DNA of 64,000 nucleotides, taken from positions 20,682,461-20,746,460 of the forward strand of contig NC_052481.1 in NCBI RefSeq assembly GCF_009730915.1. Direction: 5' to 3'. This document shows, piece by piece, positions 26,801 through 40,538 of the stretch. The DNA is from Dioscorea cayenensis subsp. rotundata (Eukaryota > Streptophyta > Magnoliopsida > Dioscoreales > Dioscoreaceae). The translations under genes were made by a program, and so were the position numbers. The first letter of the stretch is position 1, and each line of letters starts with the position of its first letter. A model generated the notes under the pieces. It ran no database searches. It was given only the letters and a program-made list of their open reading frames with translations, and had not been told where the DNA came from.

Positions 26801-29800
26801 TGTCCATCTCTGTTTCACGACTGTCAAGTTTGTCAGAATATGCTATGTTCTTTTTCGATGGCACATACATGTAAAAGTAGACTCAGAGAGTTCAATGGAC
26901 TATCAGGTTAAACTCGGAATCCAATACCAAGGAAACTGGAATCTTCTGGACATGGTAGATGTTTTGGTCATTATGAGGTTTATATTCACATTTACAAAAT
27001 AATCATGCATGATTTTTGTATATCACCTATTTACCTTATTATTCAAACCAATTAAAAATTTATTTCCTTAATACTTTTACAAGCAGTGGCCAAATTGAAT
27101 CTCTTACGCTAGGAATGTTTACTTGTTCTGCTATTGGTCTACAACAGAATATGATTTTAGTTTTCTTATGGAATGAGTGTGTCCGATTGATTTTGATTCC
27201 TTTGTTTCGTAAGATGATTGTGTCTAGAAAGATGCTGTGACTTAAATTTTTATAGAGCCATCTAGAAAGTTCAGCCATTCTAAGCAAACTATGGTGATAT
27301 GAAGACCATGTGACGACACTTCTGGAAAGTAGCAGATTGGATCTTGTGTGAGATTTTTAAGAATAGATGCTGAACTGCTTAGAGACATTGACTTGTAGAA
27401 AATAACTCAAGGTTTGGGTTTGTAGATATATGTCTGTATGTGAAAGTTTCTTTAGTGGAACTACTTACTAGAAAAAAAAAAGCCTCAACAGATTCTCCTT
27501 GACCAATGGATGTAGAATATGTTTTGGATGGGGAGATTTCCTGTAGTGTTTTGAACCTATTTTCCTACAGAAAGTAATTTTGGTGAAGGCCTTATTGTGA
27601 TGGACACGTAGTTCTAAAGCACATGTTGAGCAAAGGATCACTTGAAATTAAATTATTTTCACAGCTTTCAAACATGCATCTTTAGCTGATGGTGTCCCTC
27701 TTTGATTAATTGTACCTCCAAGACTTTTCCATTTTGCAATTTCTATTTAAAATTTTCTAGTTGTTTGGTTGGGGCAACAAGTCCATCCTCCGAGCCAAGC
27801 ACTCAATACTAAACCTACCAACCTCTTCTTGCAAGATTTAATTATTTAAATAAATATATTTAGTAATTAATTTTATATGAAAATTATTGATTTTAATAAA
27901 CCTCTATCATTAATTTGAAAATAAATTGTTAATATTTCAATATTTAATTATAATTATTATTAATTAAGTGAAATTTTGCTGTACTCATATAAAAGTTTTT
28001 CCTCTGACCCGGTATTTGTAAAATTTTTTCTTAAGCCTATATTATTATCCCCCAACCAAATAAAATGTTACTTAGGATATATGTTATTTGTCCAGTTTTA
28101 AATAAGAACACTTGGTGCTTGGCACTTTTAATGTCATTTACTTATCACATTACTTGCACAGCTGTCCTTGATGTTATCCTGAGCTGGAAAGCGAGGAGGA
28201 GTATGGCCTTGTCTGTAAAGTTGAGATATATTTTGAAGGTTATCTCGGCTGCAGCATGGGTGGTAATTTTGCCAGTAACATATGCATATACATCAGAAAA
28301 TCCGACTGGATTTGCAAGGACTATCAAAAGCTGGATTGGCAATGGCCAGAATCAACCCTCTCTATACATTATGGCAGTGGCTATATATTTGGCACCGAAT
28401 ATGCTTGCTGCTATATTATTTCTGTTTCCCTTCTTGCGGCGTTTTCTTGAAAGGTCAAATAACAAAATTATAATGCTGATTATGTGGTGGTCACAGGTAC
28501 TTTAATATTTCATTACCATTTTTTGTGCTTCTGTTTCAGTGTACATGGAAAGCATCCTGTAACTGAACACTTGATGTGATTGTTTAGATCTGATTTTAGT
28601 GAGTTCAATTAGTGTCTATATATGTATTTGTACGTTCTCTAAATATATCTTTGTTGAATTGTCAGCCTCGTCTTTATGTTGGGAGGGGAATGCATGAAAG
28701 CTCATGGTCACTTTTCAAGTAGGCGCTGTTTTTTAATACTTTTAAAATTGATTTGCACTACCTGCCTCAGTTACATAGCACCTTTTTCTCAGGTACACAA
28801 TGTTCTGGGTACTCCTTATAGTTACAAAGTTGGCATTAAGCTACTATATTGAGGTAATAATCATCCTTGTGCCCTTTGTACTTTGAGAAGTGTTAGATTT
28901 TATATTTTGATACTAGTGGGCCCTATATGGGCTCTATAATTCATTTTGGGTGCATGGATTCTCCTTCATTAAGGACTTCACAATATTGCTTATGTTCTTT
29001 TAGAAAATTCATATTCTAAACATCCACGTAATGACATAATGAATTTAATCTTGTTTAATCTAGTCCTTCTTTTACATTGAAGTTCTTTAATGAACTATAT
29101 TTTAACAGACTGAAAGACTTATGCATGACTTGTTATTAGAAGTGCATGTTTATCTTGTGATGTATAAGCCCTAGGTATACAATCTTGCAATGTGTATGCC
29201 ATAAATTGTTCATGGTATTTATCAATTTGTATTACTATTTTGAGTTTGAAGATAACAGGGACCCTTGTGATTTTTTTATTACCAACTTTCTGTGTAGATT
29301 AAACCTCTTGTTGGTCCAACAAAAGTTATTATGGAAAATCCTATCAGAAAATTCAGTTGGCATGAGTTTTTCCCTCAAGGTAATGGCTTGCAAAGGTTCT
29401 TAGACCTAGCATTTGAGTGAACATGGCTGATGTGATTATTTTGTTTTTGCAGCCAAGAACAATATTGGTGTTGTGATTGCTCTTTGGTCTCCTATCATAC
29501 TTGTCTGTTTCCTTTTCCATCTTTACATATGCTTCCACTTCGTTTTTCCTTCCCCATTTTTATTTTGAACATGTTCGATATTGTTTGTATTTTGCTTTCA
29601 GGTATATTTTATGGATACCCAGATTTGGTATGCAATTTTCTCCACACTTGTTGGTGGCATTTATGGGGCCTGTCGTCGTCTTGGAGAGGTTTGTGCAGCA
29701 TCTCCTGAGCCTGATGAGTGCTGGTATTTGAACAAAGTAGTTTTACCAAATAGACTTTTGAGCTGATTGCTAATCATTCAAATCACCTAATGTCTATCAT

Positions 29801-32800
29801 TCAGTTGGTGAAGTCATTTTGGTAAATCTAGTTTGTCCAAATAGCAATAGTATGGCCTGATTTCATGCCTGGCTTCCTTGTATTAATCGCTTGTGGTTTT
29901 ATTGTTTTGTCTTGCGGTGCACATATTCTGACTAAGATATGCCATTAGTTAGATGTTATTTGACAGTTTATACGCTTCCCTTAAGGTGGTGATGGGCTGA
30001 AAAAATCTTCTGAAACCTAGCTAGACTTATGCATTTTATTTATATCGCGAGCTTTATCTGATTCTGGTATAAAAATTTGTAAGCAAATTGTTGAACAAAA
30101 TTTTTAATTTTAATTTTTATTAGGGTTGCACCATCCAAAAATGATAGAAGTTCTACCAACTTAACAATTTGAAATCTAGCCCTGCTTTAGAGATCTACTT
30201 GTTCTAACCTACTTGGCATGATAAAGCAGGCCTTAACTGGGGGTCTATATCCTCCATGGATCCCTGCCACTTTTATTTTGCAAGGTGCTCATTTCTGATG
30301 AAATCTTACTGTGCTAACCAAGCAATTTAGCTATCAAATTGTTTCCTTTCTAGGTAGGCAAGTAGATATAATGAAGTTACAGCCTCAAGCATATGCTGAA
30401 AGTTTCTGTGATCAAATTCTTGGTGTTCCATTAACTTTTTGAAGTGCTTGTGTATCCATTAGGTAGGACAATAGGATTGTCATATCTGCTAGGTCATATA
30501 GATGAAGTGCTTCAAGCGTATTTGGCTGTCCATCTACCAGCCAAGACACACTTGGGAGGCAATCATATTTTCAGAAGCTTTCTTTATACAGATCTCAGGC
30601 CACAAACCACTTGCCTCTTTTCCACGCACCTGCTGGTGTGATTAGTAGATCTCTGGACATAATTTTTAATCTGGCAGTATGCATCAGTTAATTCTTTCAA
30701 TCTATCCAAAGTTATCTTGCTGTGTTATTTTTCTCATTCTATGGGTATGTATTTTGCTTTTTTAATGTGCATCCTGTTGTATGTTGTAACAAACCAGATC
30801 CGAACATTAGGAATGTTGCGATCTCGTTTTGAATCGTTGCCGGGAGCTTTTAATGCAAGGTTGATTCCATTGGAGAGGCCCGATATTGAAAAAAGGAGAG
30901 GATTTCGAGACTCTCTATCTAGCAAAGTTCCAAAGGTATGGCTCATCTCTACCGTGCAATTATCAGATTATCCATAATGTTGGCACATTTTCTCTACTTT
31001 TATGGCCTTTCTCATTATGGATTAATTTTGATTGGTTTTGATGTTGAATTTAGACTTCAAATGACAACAAGGATAAAGAAGCAGCTAAGTTTGCTCAAAT
31101 GTGGAACAAAATAATTTCTAGTTTTCGGGATGAAGATCTTATAAACAACAGGTAATATTTTGCTTTCAGCAATCCAATGTTTGTGTGTGCTGGAAAATAT
31201 TTATTTATTTATTTATTTATTTTTGGAGTTTGGATCTTATATTGTCTCTGGCAAACAGGGAAAAGGACTTGTTGCTTGTCCCATATTGGGCAGACAGAGA
31301 ATTGGGCCTCATCCAGTGGCCTCCTTTCTTATTAGCTAGCAAGGTTGTCCTTTAATATTGTCTGAATTATTGCTGAGCTTTATATGATGTATTTTTATTT
31401 GTTAAATCTCTATATATTCAGATTCCAATAGCATTGGATATGGCGAAAGATAGCAATGGAAAAGATTATGAGTTGAAGAAGAGGATCAACTCAGACAGCT
31501 ACATGCTTTGTGCGGTTCAAGAGTGCTATCGATCATTCAAGAACATTATCAAACGCCTAGTTACGAGTGGCCGTGAAAAAAAGTGAGCAAATATTTATCC
31601 TGTACTATTTGAGGTGACCTTGTAACATGTTCCCTAATATGTTCCTCATTGAAGTGTCTATTGAAAAGCTAACATTGTTTCTTTGTTGGCTGTATATTTA
31701 TCACAGGGTGATAGATCAAATATTTGATGTGGTTGATGGTCATATAGAAAATGACACTTTATTCACTGGATTAAAGATGCATGCTCTTCCTGTCCTCCAT
31801 GGTCACTTTGTCAAGCTGATCAAATTTTTGGTATGCACTTGTTCCACAGTAACTGAACTTTCATCCATCAGAGGAAGGACTATAATTGTAGCAGTAAATT
31901 GAATGTCTCATGCTTGCAGTTGGAGAATAAAGAGGAAGATGGAAGGCATGTTGTTATTCTTTTCCAAGACATGCTGGAGGTGGTGACAAGGGATATAATG
32001 GAGGGAGTCGAGGGACAATTTGCTACGTGAGTTATGTTCTTTATTGGTTCAATTATTTTGTTGAACTTGAATGCCCCACACTCTTTACCTAGCTTTTGCA
32101 GAATGTAATTCTCTTGCTTTGCTACCTGCTGGATAGGCAATGCTAGGATTTTGAATTTTGTTCAGTATTGGTGTTGTGTTGTCAGAAGATTGAAGTAGAA
32201 ATGTCTATTCTACAATGCATGAGGTATATGGGATCCTGAGATGGCTGAAATTAAACAAAGGACATTCAAAACCTGGACTCTTTTCTCCTTTCAAAGTGCC
32301 TTTTGACCTCTCAATTGCAAGCATATTGCTACTGTTTTTGAGATCATATTTCAAATTGGTTACTGAAGATATGGCTAAAAATTAATTAACTGCTATGGTG
32401 GTTATCTTTTTCTTCTGTGATGTTTGGGGTATTGCATGTATGTTTTTTTAATGGCTCGTGGCAGATGATCTGTTGTGTATGTGCATCTTTATAAGTATAG
32501 GATGATGTTTGTGAGTGATAAATGTTATGTGGTGATGCATTCATTAGCTGACTCTGCAGAGATCTTGTATATACATGTTGCGATTAACTTATAGGTACAC
32601 TACATGTGAATATTGCTTTTGTAAAATAACATAGTAAATGATTGCTAGCATGTGCTTTGTATGGCAGTCTTCTAGATTCTGTTCATGGAAGTTCAAATGG
32701 AGGACATGAGGGAATGACTCCTTTGGATCAACAAGTTCAGTTATTTGCATCAGCTGGAGCTATCAAATTTCCTTATCCTGAATCAGATGCTTGGACGGAA

Positions 32801-35800
32801 AAGGTATATATTTCCGTGGTATGATTCATTCTCAAATTTTAGTTCTGATTTTTAAACTTGATTGTTTTTTCCTGTGTTTCTAGATCAAAAGGCTAAACCT
32901 TTTACTCACAGTGAAGGAGTCTGCTATGGATGTTCCATCTAATCTTGAAGCCAGAAGGCGTATTTCTTTCTTCTCTAACTCTCTGTTTATGAATATGCCC
33001 AGTGCGCCAAAAGTGCGCAACATGCTGTCCTTCTCGTAAGTGCCATATGGTATCAAAGTCTGCTCTGAATGTTTTTCATTGAAACTATTTGTTCATGCTG
33101 CTTATCGAGGTATACAGCATATGCCATCAATTTTTGGCTGATGTTCACTGCTTATTATGGTTACTTCATTTCATTGGCGTGTTAGTGATTTTCAAGTGTA
33201 TGCTGTCTATTAAGCTATTCCTGCTAGTCATACATTGAGATCAGACTCCAGTCATCCTTGTTTATGTACATTGAATTTCTGTTCTATCTGAAGTGTAGTG
33301 ATTGAAGCATGATGCCAACACTGTTTATCTCAAGGATGTTGTTTATGATACTTTCACTCTTTATTGTTTGACATATATAGAAAATTACCTATTGTTCTTC
33401 ATATTAATCTTCTACTTCCAGAGGCATTGAAATGAATCTACAACTTAGTTGAAGATTGACTCTAGTGTAAACGATCATTTCTCTTCAGTTAGCCTTGATT
33501 GACTCTAGTGTTTGTGATGTACCCACTCTTTATTGCAGTGTGTTGACTCCCTACTACAAAGAGGATGTTCTTTTTTCTCTAGACCATCTTGAGGAGACTA
33601 ATGAAGATGGGGTCTCCATTCTCTTTTATTTGCAGAAAATTTACCCAGGTTTTTTTTAGCTTCCTGTAACTTGCAGAATCCAACTTACTGGACTTTCTAG
33701 CCAGTTAATTATTCGACTTATATTTTGTTAATCGTAAAGATTTTCCTGTATAATCCCACAATTGTAGATGAATGGACCAACTTTCTGGAGCGGGTGGAAT
33801 GCAAATCAGAAGAAGAACTTCGGCTTACTCCTGAGCTGGAGGAGGAGCTTCGTCTTTGGGCATCATACAGGGGCCAAACTTTAACAAGAACTGGTATGAC
33901 ATTATTTATCATTTGATTGCATTACATATTCTTACTTTTTCCCTGATACTGGTTAAATGATTCATTGCCACCAAAGCACATATGGTGCATCACGGTAAGG
34001 TAAAACTTTTCCTCATTTTCCATTGGCAGTCAGAGGTATGATGTACTATCGAAAAGCTTTGGAACTTCAATCTTTTCTTGATATGGCTAAAGAAGAAGGT
34101 ACATTGGTGATATTAAGCTTTTGTGCTTATGCTTCTAACTATAATTATAATGATTTCCTTGTAAGCTGTGTTTCATTGTTCTTGCAGATCTATTGGATGG
34201 TTATAAGGCTGTTGAGTTAACATCAGAAGAAAATTCAAAAGTAGAGAGGTCTTTATGGGCTCAGTGCCAAGCTGTCGCTGACATGAAATTCACTTACGTG
34301 GTATCTTGCCAGCAGTATGGAATTGACAAGCGATCTGGTGATTTACGTGCACAGGATATTTTGAAACTAATGACAACGTAAGCTAATCCACTTTCTTAAA
34401 ACAATGGCATGGATTTTCTCCATAATCTTGAAGATCAATTTTTTTATATTTCCCTAATTTGTCGCCCACATAATTTCTCTTGCTATCTAAAAAGTTATGG
34501 CCTATGTCAAGGTGTCTTTATTTAAGTTACTTGATAACAAAATATATATTTATGTGTGATTTGCAGATATTCATCCTTACGTGTAGCTTATATCGATGAA
34601 GTTGAGGCACCTAGCAAAGATAAATCCAGCAAAAGCGAGAAGGTTTATTACTCTGCCTTGGTAAAGGCCGCCCTAGCAAAGCCTGATAATCCTGCTGAAT
34701 CTGTTCAAAACCTTGATCAGGTTATGTATTTTTAAATATTAATATTTCAGTTGCAGCATGTGTATTTTGATAGCCCTATCAAGAACATGCACGTGATAAA
34801 ACCTTTTCTGAGTTGTGCAACTCAATGATGTTGGATGATCTCTGGAACTCATGTGGATCATTTGTCAATATCCTTGCAATGTGTTTGAAATCAATTCTAT
34901 TAGTTTTAGATCCTCTATTTGGTATTAGTTATTCATGGATAGGTATGATGCTCTTCTCATGTAAGTCGTGGATGATCTTGAGGAGTCCATTAATATATTT
35001 CCTTGCTGTTGCTGCACCATCTTGGAACTCTGTATTAATTTTCCGAATAGAGCAACTTCATCATGTATGTTTTGCTGAATTATCACTGCAGCATCTCAAG
35101 AAAGTCTTTTGGTTATACGATCAATCCTTGTCCTTTTTTTTATGCCTAATTTGTTTATTGGATGTAGGATCTTTAAAATTTGCACACATTTATCTGGCAA
35201 TCGGCCTTTAATTTGTAGCTTCATTTTTCTTCTTTACCATGTTAGCCTATTTCCTTCGGAGGTTGTGATTTACTTTATCAAGGGGAGTCCACTGAAACAT
35301 TTCTTGTTTTTGTGTTCTATTTTATTGAGAGTCCAGTGGCACTTCATTGCTAGAAATGTAGAAACCGCTTATGGCAGTAGTCTAGTTGTCTTTTAGTCCA
35401 TGCCATGATTATTAGAAAATAGAAATACTAGAGTTTATTGGTGGCTAAATGTAGGTGTGCGCACATATTTGCAGGAAACTTATTGTGTATACTTAGTGAT
35501 AAAGCAGTTGCTCACGCATGTGTGTGCATAAAATGGCATTAGCCTATGTTTGGTATTTTGTGTCGATCACATAATGGTAGAGTTGCTATTGTTCTTGATC
35601 TTTCTTATGGGTTTTGATGCCAGGTTATTTATCGGATAAAGCTTCCAGGACCTGCTATTCTGGGAGAAGGAAAGCCTGAAAATCAGAATCATGCTATTAT
35701 TTTTACACGTGGGGAAGGTCTGCAGACTATAGACATGAACCAGGTTTCAATCTTCCATCGAGAAAATCTTTGTGTTTATATGTTGTCCACCAACCGAAAA

Positions 35801-38800
35801 CTTCTTGTTTATCAAATTATAATTTCTTTCTATAGGATAACTACATGGAAGAGGCTTTTAAAATGAGAAATTTGCTGCAAGAATTTCTTAAAAAACACGA
35901 TGGTGTGCGATATCCATCAATTCTTGGAGTTAGGGAGCACATATTTACGGGAAGGTGAAGTGCCTTGATTTGGATTTATTTCCATGAGCATTTTTTTATA
36001 GCCTGTGTTGGATGCTTACTACTGCCTGGCATTTTTTGCAGTGTGTCTTCACTAGCATGGTTCATGTCAAATCAGGAGACAAGTTTTGTTACTATTGGTC
36101 AGCGGTTGTTAGCGAATCCTTTGCGGTGAGCTTCTCATTTTCAGTTGCATCAATGTCTGTTGTGTATGTATAAGATGAGTTAATGTGCAACTTTACGATT
36201 TAAGGTTTTATGCATACATCTATGAACATCTAACCTTTCATACATGTCTATATAGTTTTTATATTTACAATTTTACATGATTTTGATTTTATATTTTGAG
36301 TTTGTAATCATATGTAAAATATGTTTTTCTATATAGTCATTATACTTCTCCAAGCAATGAAGACACTTGAGAGAATAAAATTTTCAGTATATGTAAGGGA
36401 TAAAATAATTTGATGATTCATTGCTACAATCCATTTTTAAGGGCCAGAGGGGTTTATACTTAATTAATCTAAGATTTTCCAGGTTGTGTATTATGGGTCT
36501 CTGCAGGTATATATCTGTAAAAACTCTTTTTTATACGAAAAAGTTAAACCAATGTTCAAACAAGAACTTTCTTGATTCAATCAAGACTGAGGGAGATTGA
36601 TGGGAACACAACAAAGTAATCGTTTAGATAATGTATTTACAGTAAAGGAATTAAAAACTGGATTTTGTCTCGCTGTATTGGACAAAGTTGAGTCTGTTTA
36701 TCATCTCACCTTCACGGTTTCACCTAGGGGATAAATTTGTTCATGTTGAGAACAACTTTTTTGGGAGTTGTTTTTCCGTTATGCCCTTTTATCTTTTTAA
36801 CTAATGGTTATATCCAAAATAATGTTATCATTTAATTTAGTTTATGAATATGTGATGATTTTGTATTGCTATCGTATATAATCATATTTCTTTTGTTTGT
36901 CGTAGCTATTAATTTAATCCCCATTAGATAGTTATTTTCCTTTTTTTTATTTAAATGTTGATACAATTCAAATCTCCCTGAAACAAGATTATTAAAAAAA
37001 ACTAATTCAAATATTACATGAATATAATGTTTTTGAATTCAAATGAAGGTAGTAGAAAACAATAACATATAAATATAAGTAAATATTTTTTTTTTTTGGT
37101 GAAACATATTAGTAAATATATAGTGTTTTTCTTAATGAGATATTCTCATGTGCATATATAAATTTATCAAGTGCATATCTGCATACGTATACTTGTAAAA
37201 ATCATGTGTAAGTACCCTCATATACTCTATATATCCAAATATGTTTCTTATGGACATGATTTTAAGTTGCTACAAGTAATGTATAGTTTTGTAAGAGTAT
37301 TTATGTAAATTGCCCTATGATTACTTAATTTATCAGATAGTTATGAACCAAATTATTAAGATTTTGTTGAATAAATATGCATTTAAATTTTAAACTAAGG
37401 TATTTTTTACCTTCGCTTTTTTATTATACAAGTGTAGTGTTCATTCCATGTTCAACTAAACACAACTTGGGAACAAATATTCTATTCTGTCCAGTGCTGT
37501 CAAGTCCTGTCGAGGTCCTTGTTGTCCTGTCTCAGTTACCAAATGCTATATGAGTAACTGTTTGTGTAGTCCATGCATATACACCATATGCACATGTTCC
37601 GCAAGTCAAGATGCATGAGCTTTGCTCACATGCAAATTGACGTAAGTCAAGTTGTGCAAGCTCAAGAGTTGGATGCAACTTGAGTTGCAGGTGAAGAATG
37701 AGTTACTTCGAACCAAACGGCAGAAATGGCGAGCGTGTGGCAACTAAACGTACATGTAAAATTGTGTTGCAACTAGACAAAAGCATCCTTAAGATTTATA
37801 TCTATATCTATGTGTATATGTTTTAGTCTCTGGAAGTTGGTAAAGTATGGAGTAAGAATTTAGTTCTTTCTACTATATTAATGATGAAATGTGCTGTTAT
37901 GCTATCAGTAAGTTTTTTGACAAAACTGCATAGATGATTGAGAAGCTGGTTGTCTTCAATGTGAATCATGGCTGGGTTTGCAAAATTTTAATGAGCTTCA
38001 CACGCATTCAAATTTGTTGAAGTAGTAAGCTAGACAGTTTGTAGCTAAGTCTCCTTCTGTCTACCCTTCTCTAATTACCAAAACTGAGGGATGAAAGTGT
38101 ATATGGAGGCATAGTTCATGTGCCAACAATGCACTGTCACCTGTTTATATTTGGAGATGGAGGGATGGCATTGTAATCTTCAAATCTTTTATTCCCAGAG
38201 TCCGATTCCACTATGGCCATCCAGATGTCTTCGACAGGCTTTTCCATCTCACTCGTGGTGGTGTTTCAAAAGCATCTAAAATCATTAACTTGAGCGAGGA
38301 CATTTTTGCAGGTATATAGCAGATCTCCTCTTGATTGATGTGATGTTATGATTTTACCAATTTTCTTTTGATACGTCAGGTTTCAATTCGACTCTTCGTG
38401 AAGGGAATGTTACACATCATGAATATATGCAAGTTGGTAAGGGAAGAGATGTGGGTCTTAATCAAATCTCTCTTTTTGAGGCAAAGATTGCCAATGGAAA
38501 TGGAGAGCAGACACTTAGTCGTGACATCTACAGGCTTGGGCATCGGTTTGATTTCTTTAGGATGCTATCATGCTATTTTACTACTGTTGGTTTCTACTTC
38601 AGCACTCTGGTATGGCAAATGAATGTTTTTGTGGAGTTTGAAATGTGTCTTTTCTATACTTGGAAATTTGATCTTTTCCTTATCTGCAGGTAACTGTTCT
38701 TACAGTTTACATATTCTTATATGGACGACTCTATCTCGTCCTTAGTGGGCTAGAAGAAGGGCTGGCATCTAATAGAAAATTCATCCATGATAAGCCTCTT

Positions 38801-40538
38801 CAAGTTGCTCTTGCCTCCCAGTCTTTTGTGCAGCTTGGATTTCTGATGGCCCTGCCTATGATGATGGAAATTGGCCTTGAAAGAGGATTCCGCACTGCAT
38901 TGAGTGAATTCATACTGATGCAGTTGCAATTAGCCTCTGTATTTTTTACATTTTCTCTAGGAACTAAGACTCACTATTATGGAAGGACTTTGCTTCATGG
39001 TGGTGCTGAATATAGAGCGACTGGTCGTGGGTTTGTGGTCTTCCATGCTAAATTTGCTGACAATTACAGGTTCTACTCTCGCAGTCATTTTATCAAGGGA
39101 ATTGAACTCCTGATTTTGCTTGTTGTGTACCAAATATTTGGTCAGTCATACAGATCTGTAGTTGGTTACCTCTTTATCACTGTTTCTATGTGGTTTTTGG
39201 TTGGAACCTGGCTTTTTGCTCCTTTCCTGTTCAATCCCTCGGGCTTTGAATGGCAAAAGATTGTTGATGACTGGAGTGATTGGAATAAGTGGATCAGCAA
39301 CCGTGGAGGCATTGGTGTGCTACCAGAGAAAAGCTGGGAATCATGGTGGGAGAAAGAGCAAGAACATCTTAAATACTCTGGTATCCGTGGGATCATTTGT
39401 GAGATAGCTCTTGCATTGCGCTTTTTCCTTTACCAGTATGGTCTTGTCTATCATCTGAACATGACAAATGATAAAAGTGTGCTGGTATGTGTCTCATTTC
39501 TTGATATGATGTTTTCGTCATCATGCTTGTTTGTTCGTGTTTAAGAGGATATGTTCTTATTTACTCGATTGCCTATGTTTTCAGGTTTATGGTGTATCAT
39601 GGCTTGTCATTTTTGCAATACTACTTGTCATGAAGGTAAATTGGAATCCTTAAAGCTTCTAAATCACAGAATATACCTCAATCCATTTTTCTCTGGTTTT
39701 CTTCTAAATGCATCTGTATGTAACAAAAAATTGGATATCGTAAACCATTGAATTATGTTTCTAGGGAAAAAAACCCAGTCTAATGTGCTATATGTGAATA
39801 TATATTTCTGCACTTAAATTTTATTTGTGCTACTGCATTTGTGTGCTTGCATTATGTGGATTGGCTGTGAGTTGGTTTTTGCATCGGTGAGGATTGTATT
39901 ATTTTTAGCCTAGGTTCCTGCTGTTTTCCATATTGGAAGATAAATCTCTTGGATCTTTACTTAATACAATTTGGTATTTGCTACTGTTGATGACTCTCCT
40001 TGCCTCAATTAACAGACAGTGTCAGTAGGAAGGCGAAAGTTCAGTGCCAATTTTCAGCTTGTTTTCCGGCTAATCAAGGGCCTCATTTTTATTACTTTTG
40101 TTGCCATTCTGATCATTTTAATAGCCATTGCACACATGACACTGCGAGATATCATTGTATGTTTCCTCGCATTCATGCCTACAGGATGGGGACTTCTTCT
40201 GGTTCGTCAGTTATCAAAAAACTTTTTTGTTATCATAGTTTATATGCTGATGATCATTGACTCATCAATCGACCTGACTTGGTTTTCAGATTGCGCAAGC
40301 TTGTCGACCTCTAGTTAATCGTGCGGGCATCTGGGGTTCAGTGAAGGCACTTGCTCGAGGCTATGAAATCATAATGGGTCTTCTGCTCTTCACTCCAATC
40401 GCCTTCTTAGCTTGGTTCCCATTTGTTTCTGAATTCCAAACTCGCATGCTTTTCAATCAGGCATTCAGCAGAGGTCTCCAAATTTCTCGTATTCTCGGTG
40501 GGCCAAAGAAGGACCGTGCTTCTCGGAACAAGGAGTAA
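20871..40538 (+). CDS. CALS: Callose synthase (1,3-beta-glucan synthase, GT48), CALS1/2/3 subfamily
   Basis: Exons: 20871-21057, 21149-21249, 22106-22230, 22339-22432, 22608-22718, 22798-22914, 23071-23163, 23244-23335, 23525-23651, 24505-24642, 24769-24845, 24918-25023, 26369-26488, 26570-26684, 28162-28496, 28666-28718, 28793-28853, 29298-29379, 29453-29502, 29602-29688, 30798-30935, 31054-31151, 31259-31343, 31422-31582, 31707-31830, 31920-32026, 32668-32803, 32884-33035, 33539-33648, 33768-33893, 34030-34098, 34188-34377, 34567-34720, 35624-35743, 35836-35954, 36042-36125, 38199-38311, 38380-38609, 38690-39484, 39585-39635, 40016-40201, 40290-40538. The total is 5,868 nt and 1,955 residues. 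It makes callose from UDP-glucose at the plasma membrane, for plasmodesmata, cell plates and wounds. N-terminal part: [26 protein letters not shown], '[14 protein letters not shown]' (~336-349). Membrane spans cluster at ~480-760 and ~1500-1930 around a large cytosolic GT48 region with '[14 protein letters not shown]', '[10 protein letters not shown]' and '[15 protein letters not shown]'. It ends 'SRNKE'. It is closest to CALS3 wording; the exact paralogue is unproven. Confidence 0.96.
25541..25875. repeat. Tandem duplication (~167 bp x 2) in callose synthase intron 12
   Basis: 'accaacagattattctgaaa' starts at 25541 and again at 25708, and the following ~165 nt match with few differences. Both copies end in alternating purine-pyrimidine runs ('gcatgcgtgcgtgt', 'gcgggtgcgcgtgcgcgtgc'). 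Similarity is high, so the duplication is fairly recent. Confidence 0.85.
36126..38198 (+). other. Longest callose synthase intron (intron 36)
   Basis: About 2.07 kb, AT-rich, bounded by GCG|GTGAGC and CCCAG|AGTCC. No nested gene or intact transposable element is visible. Confidence 0.7.
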
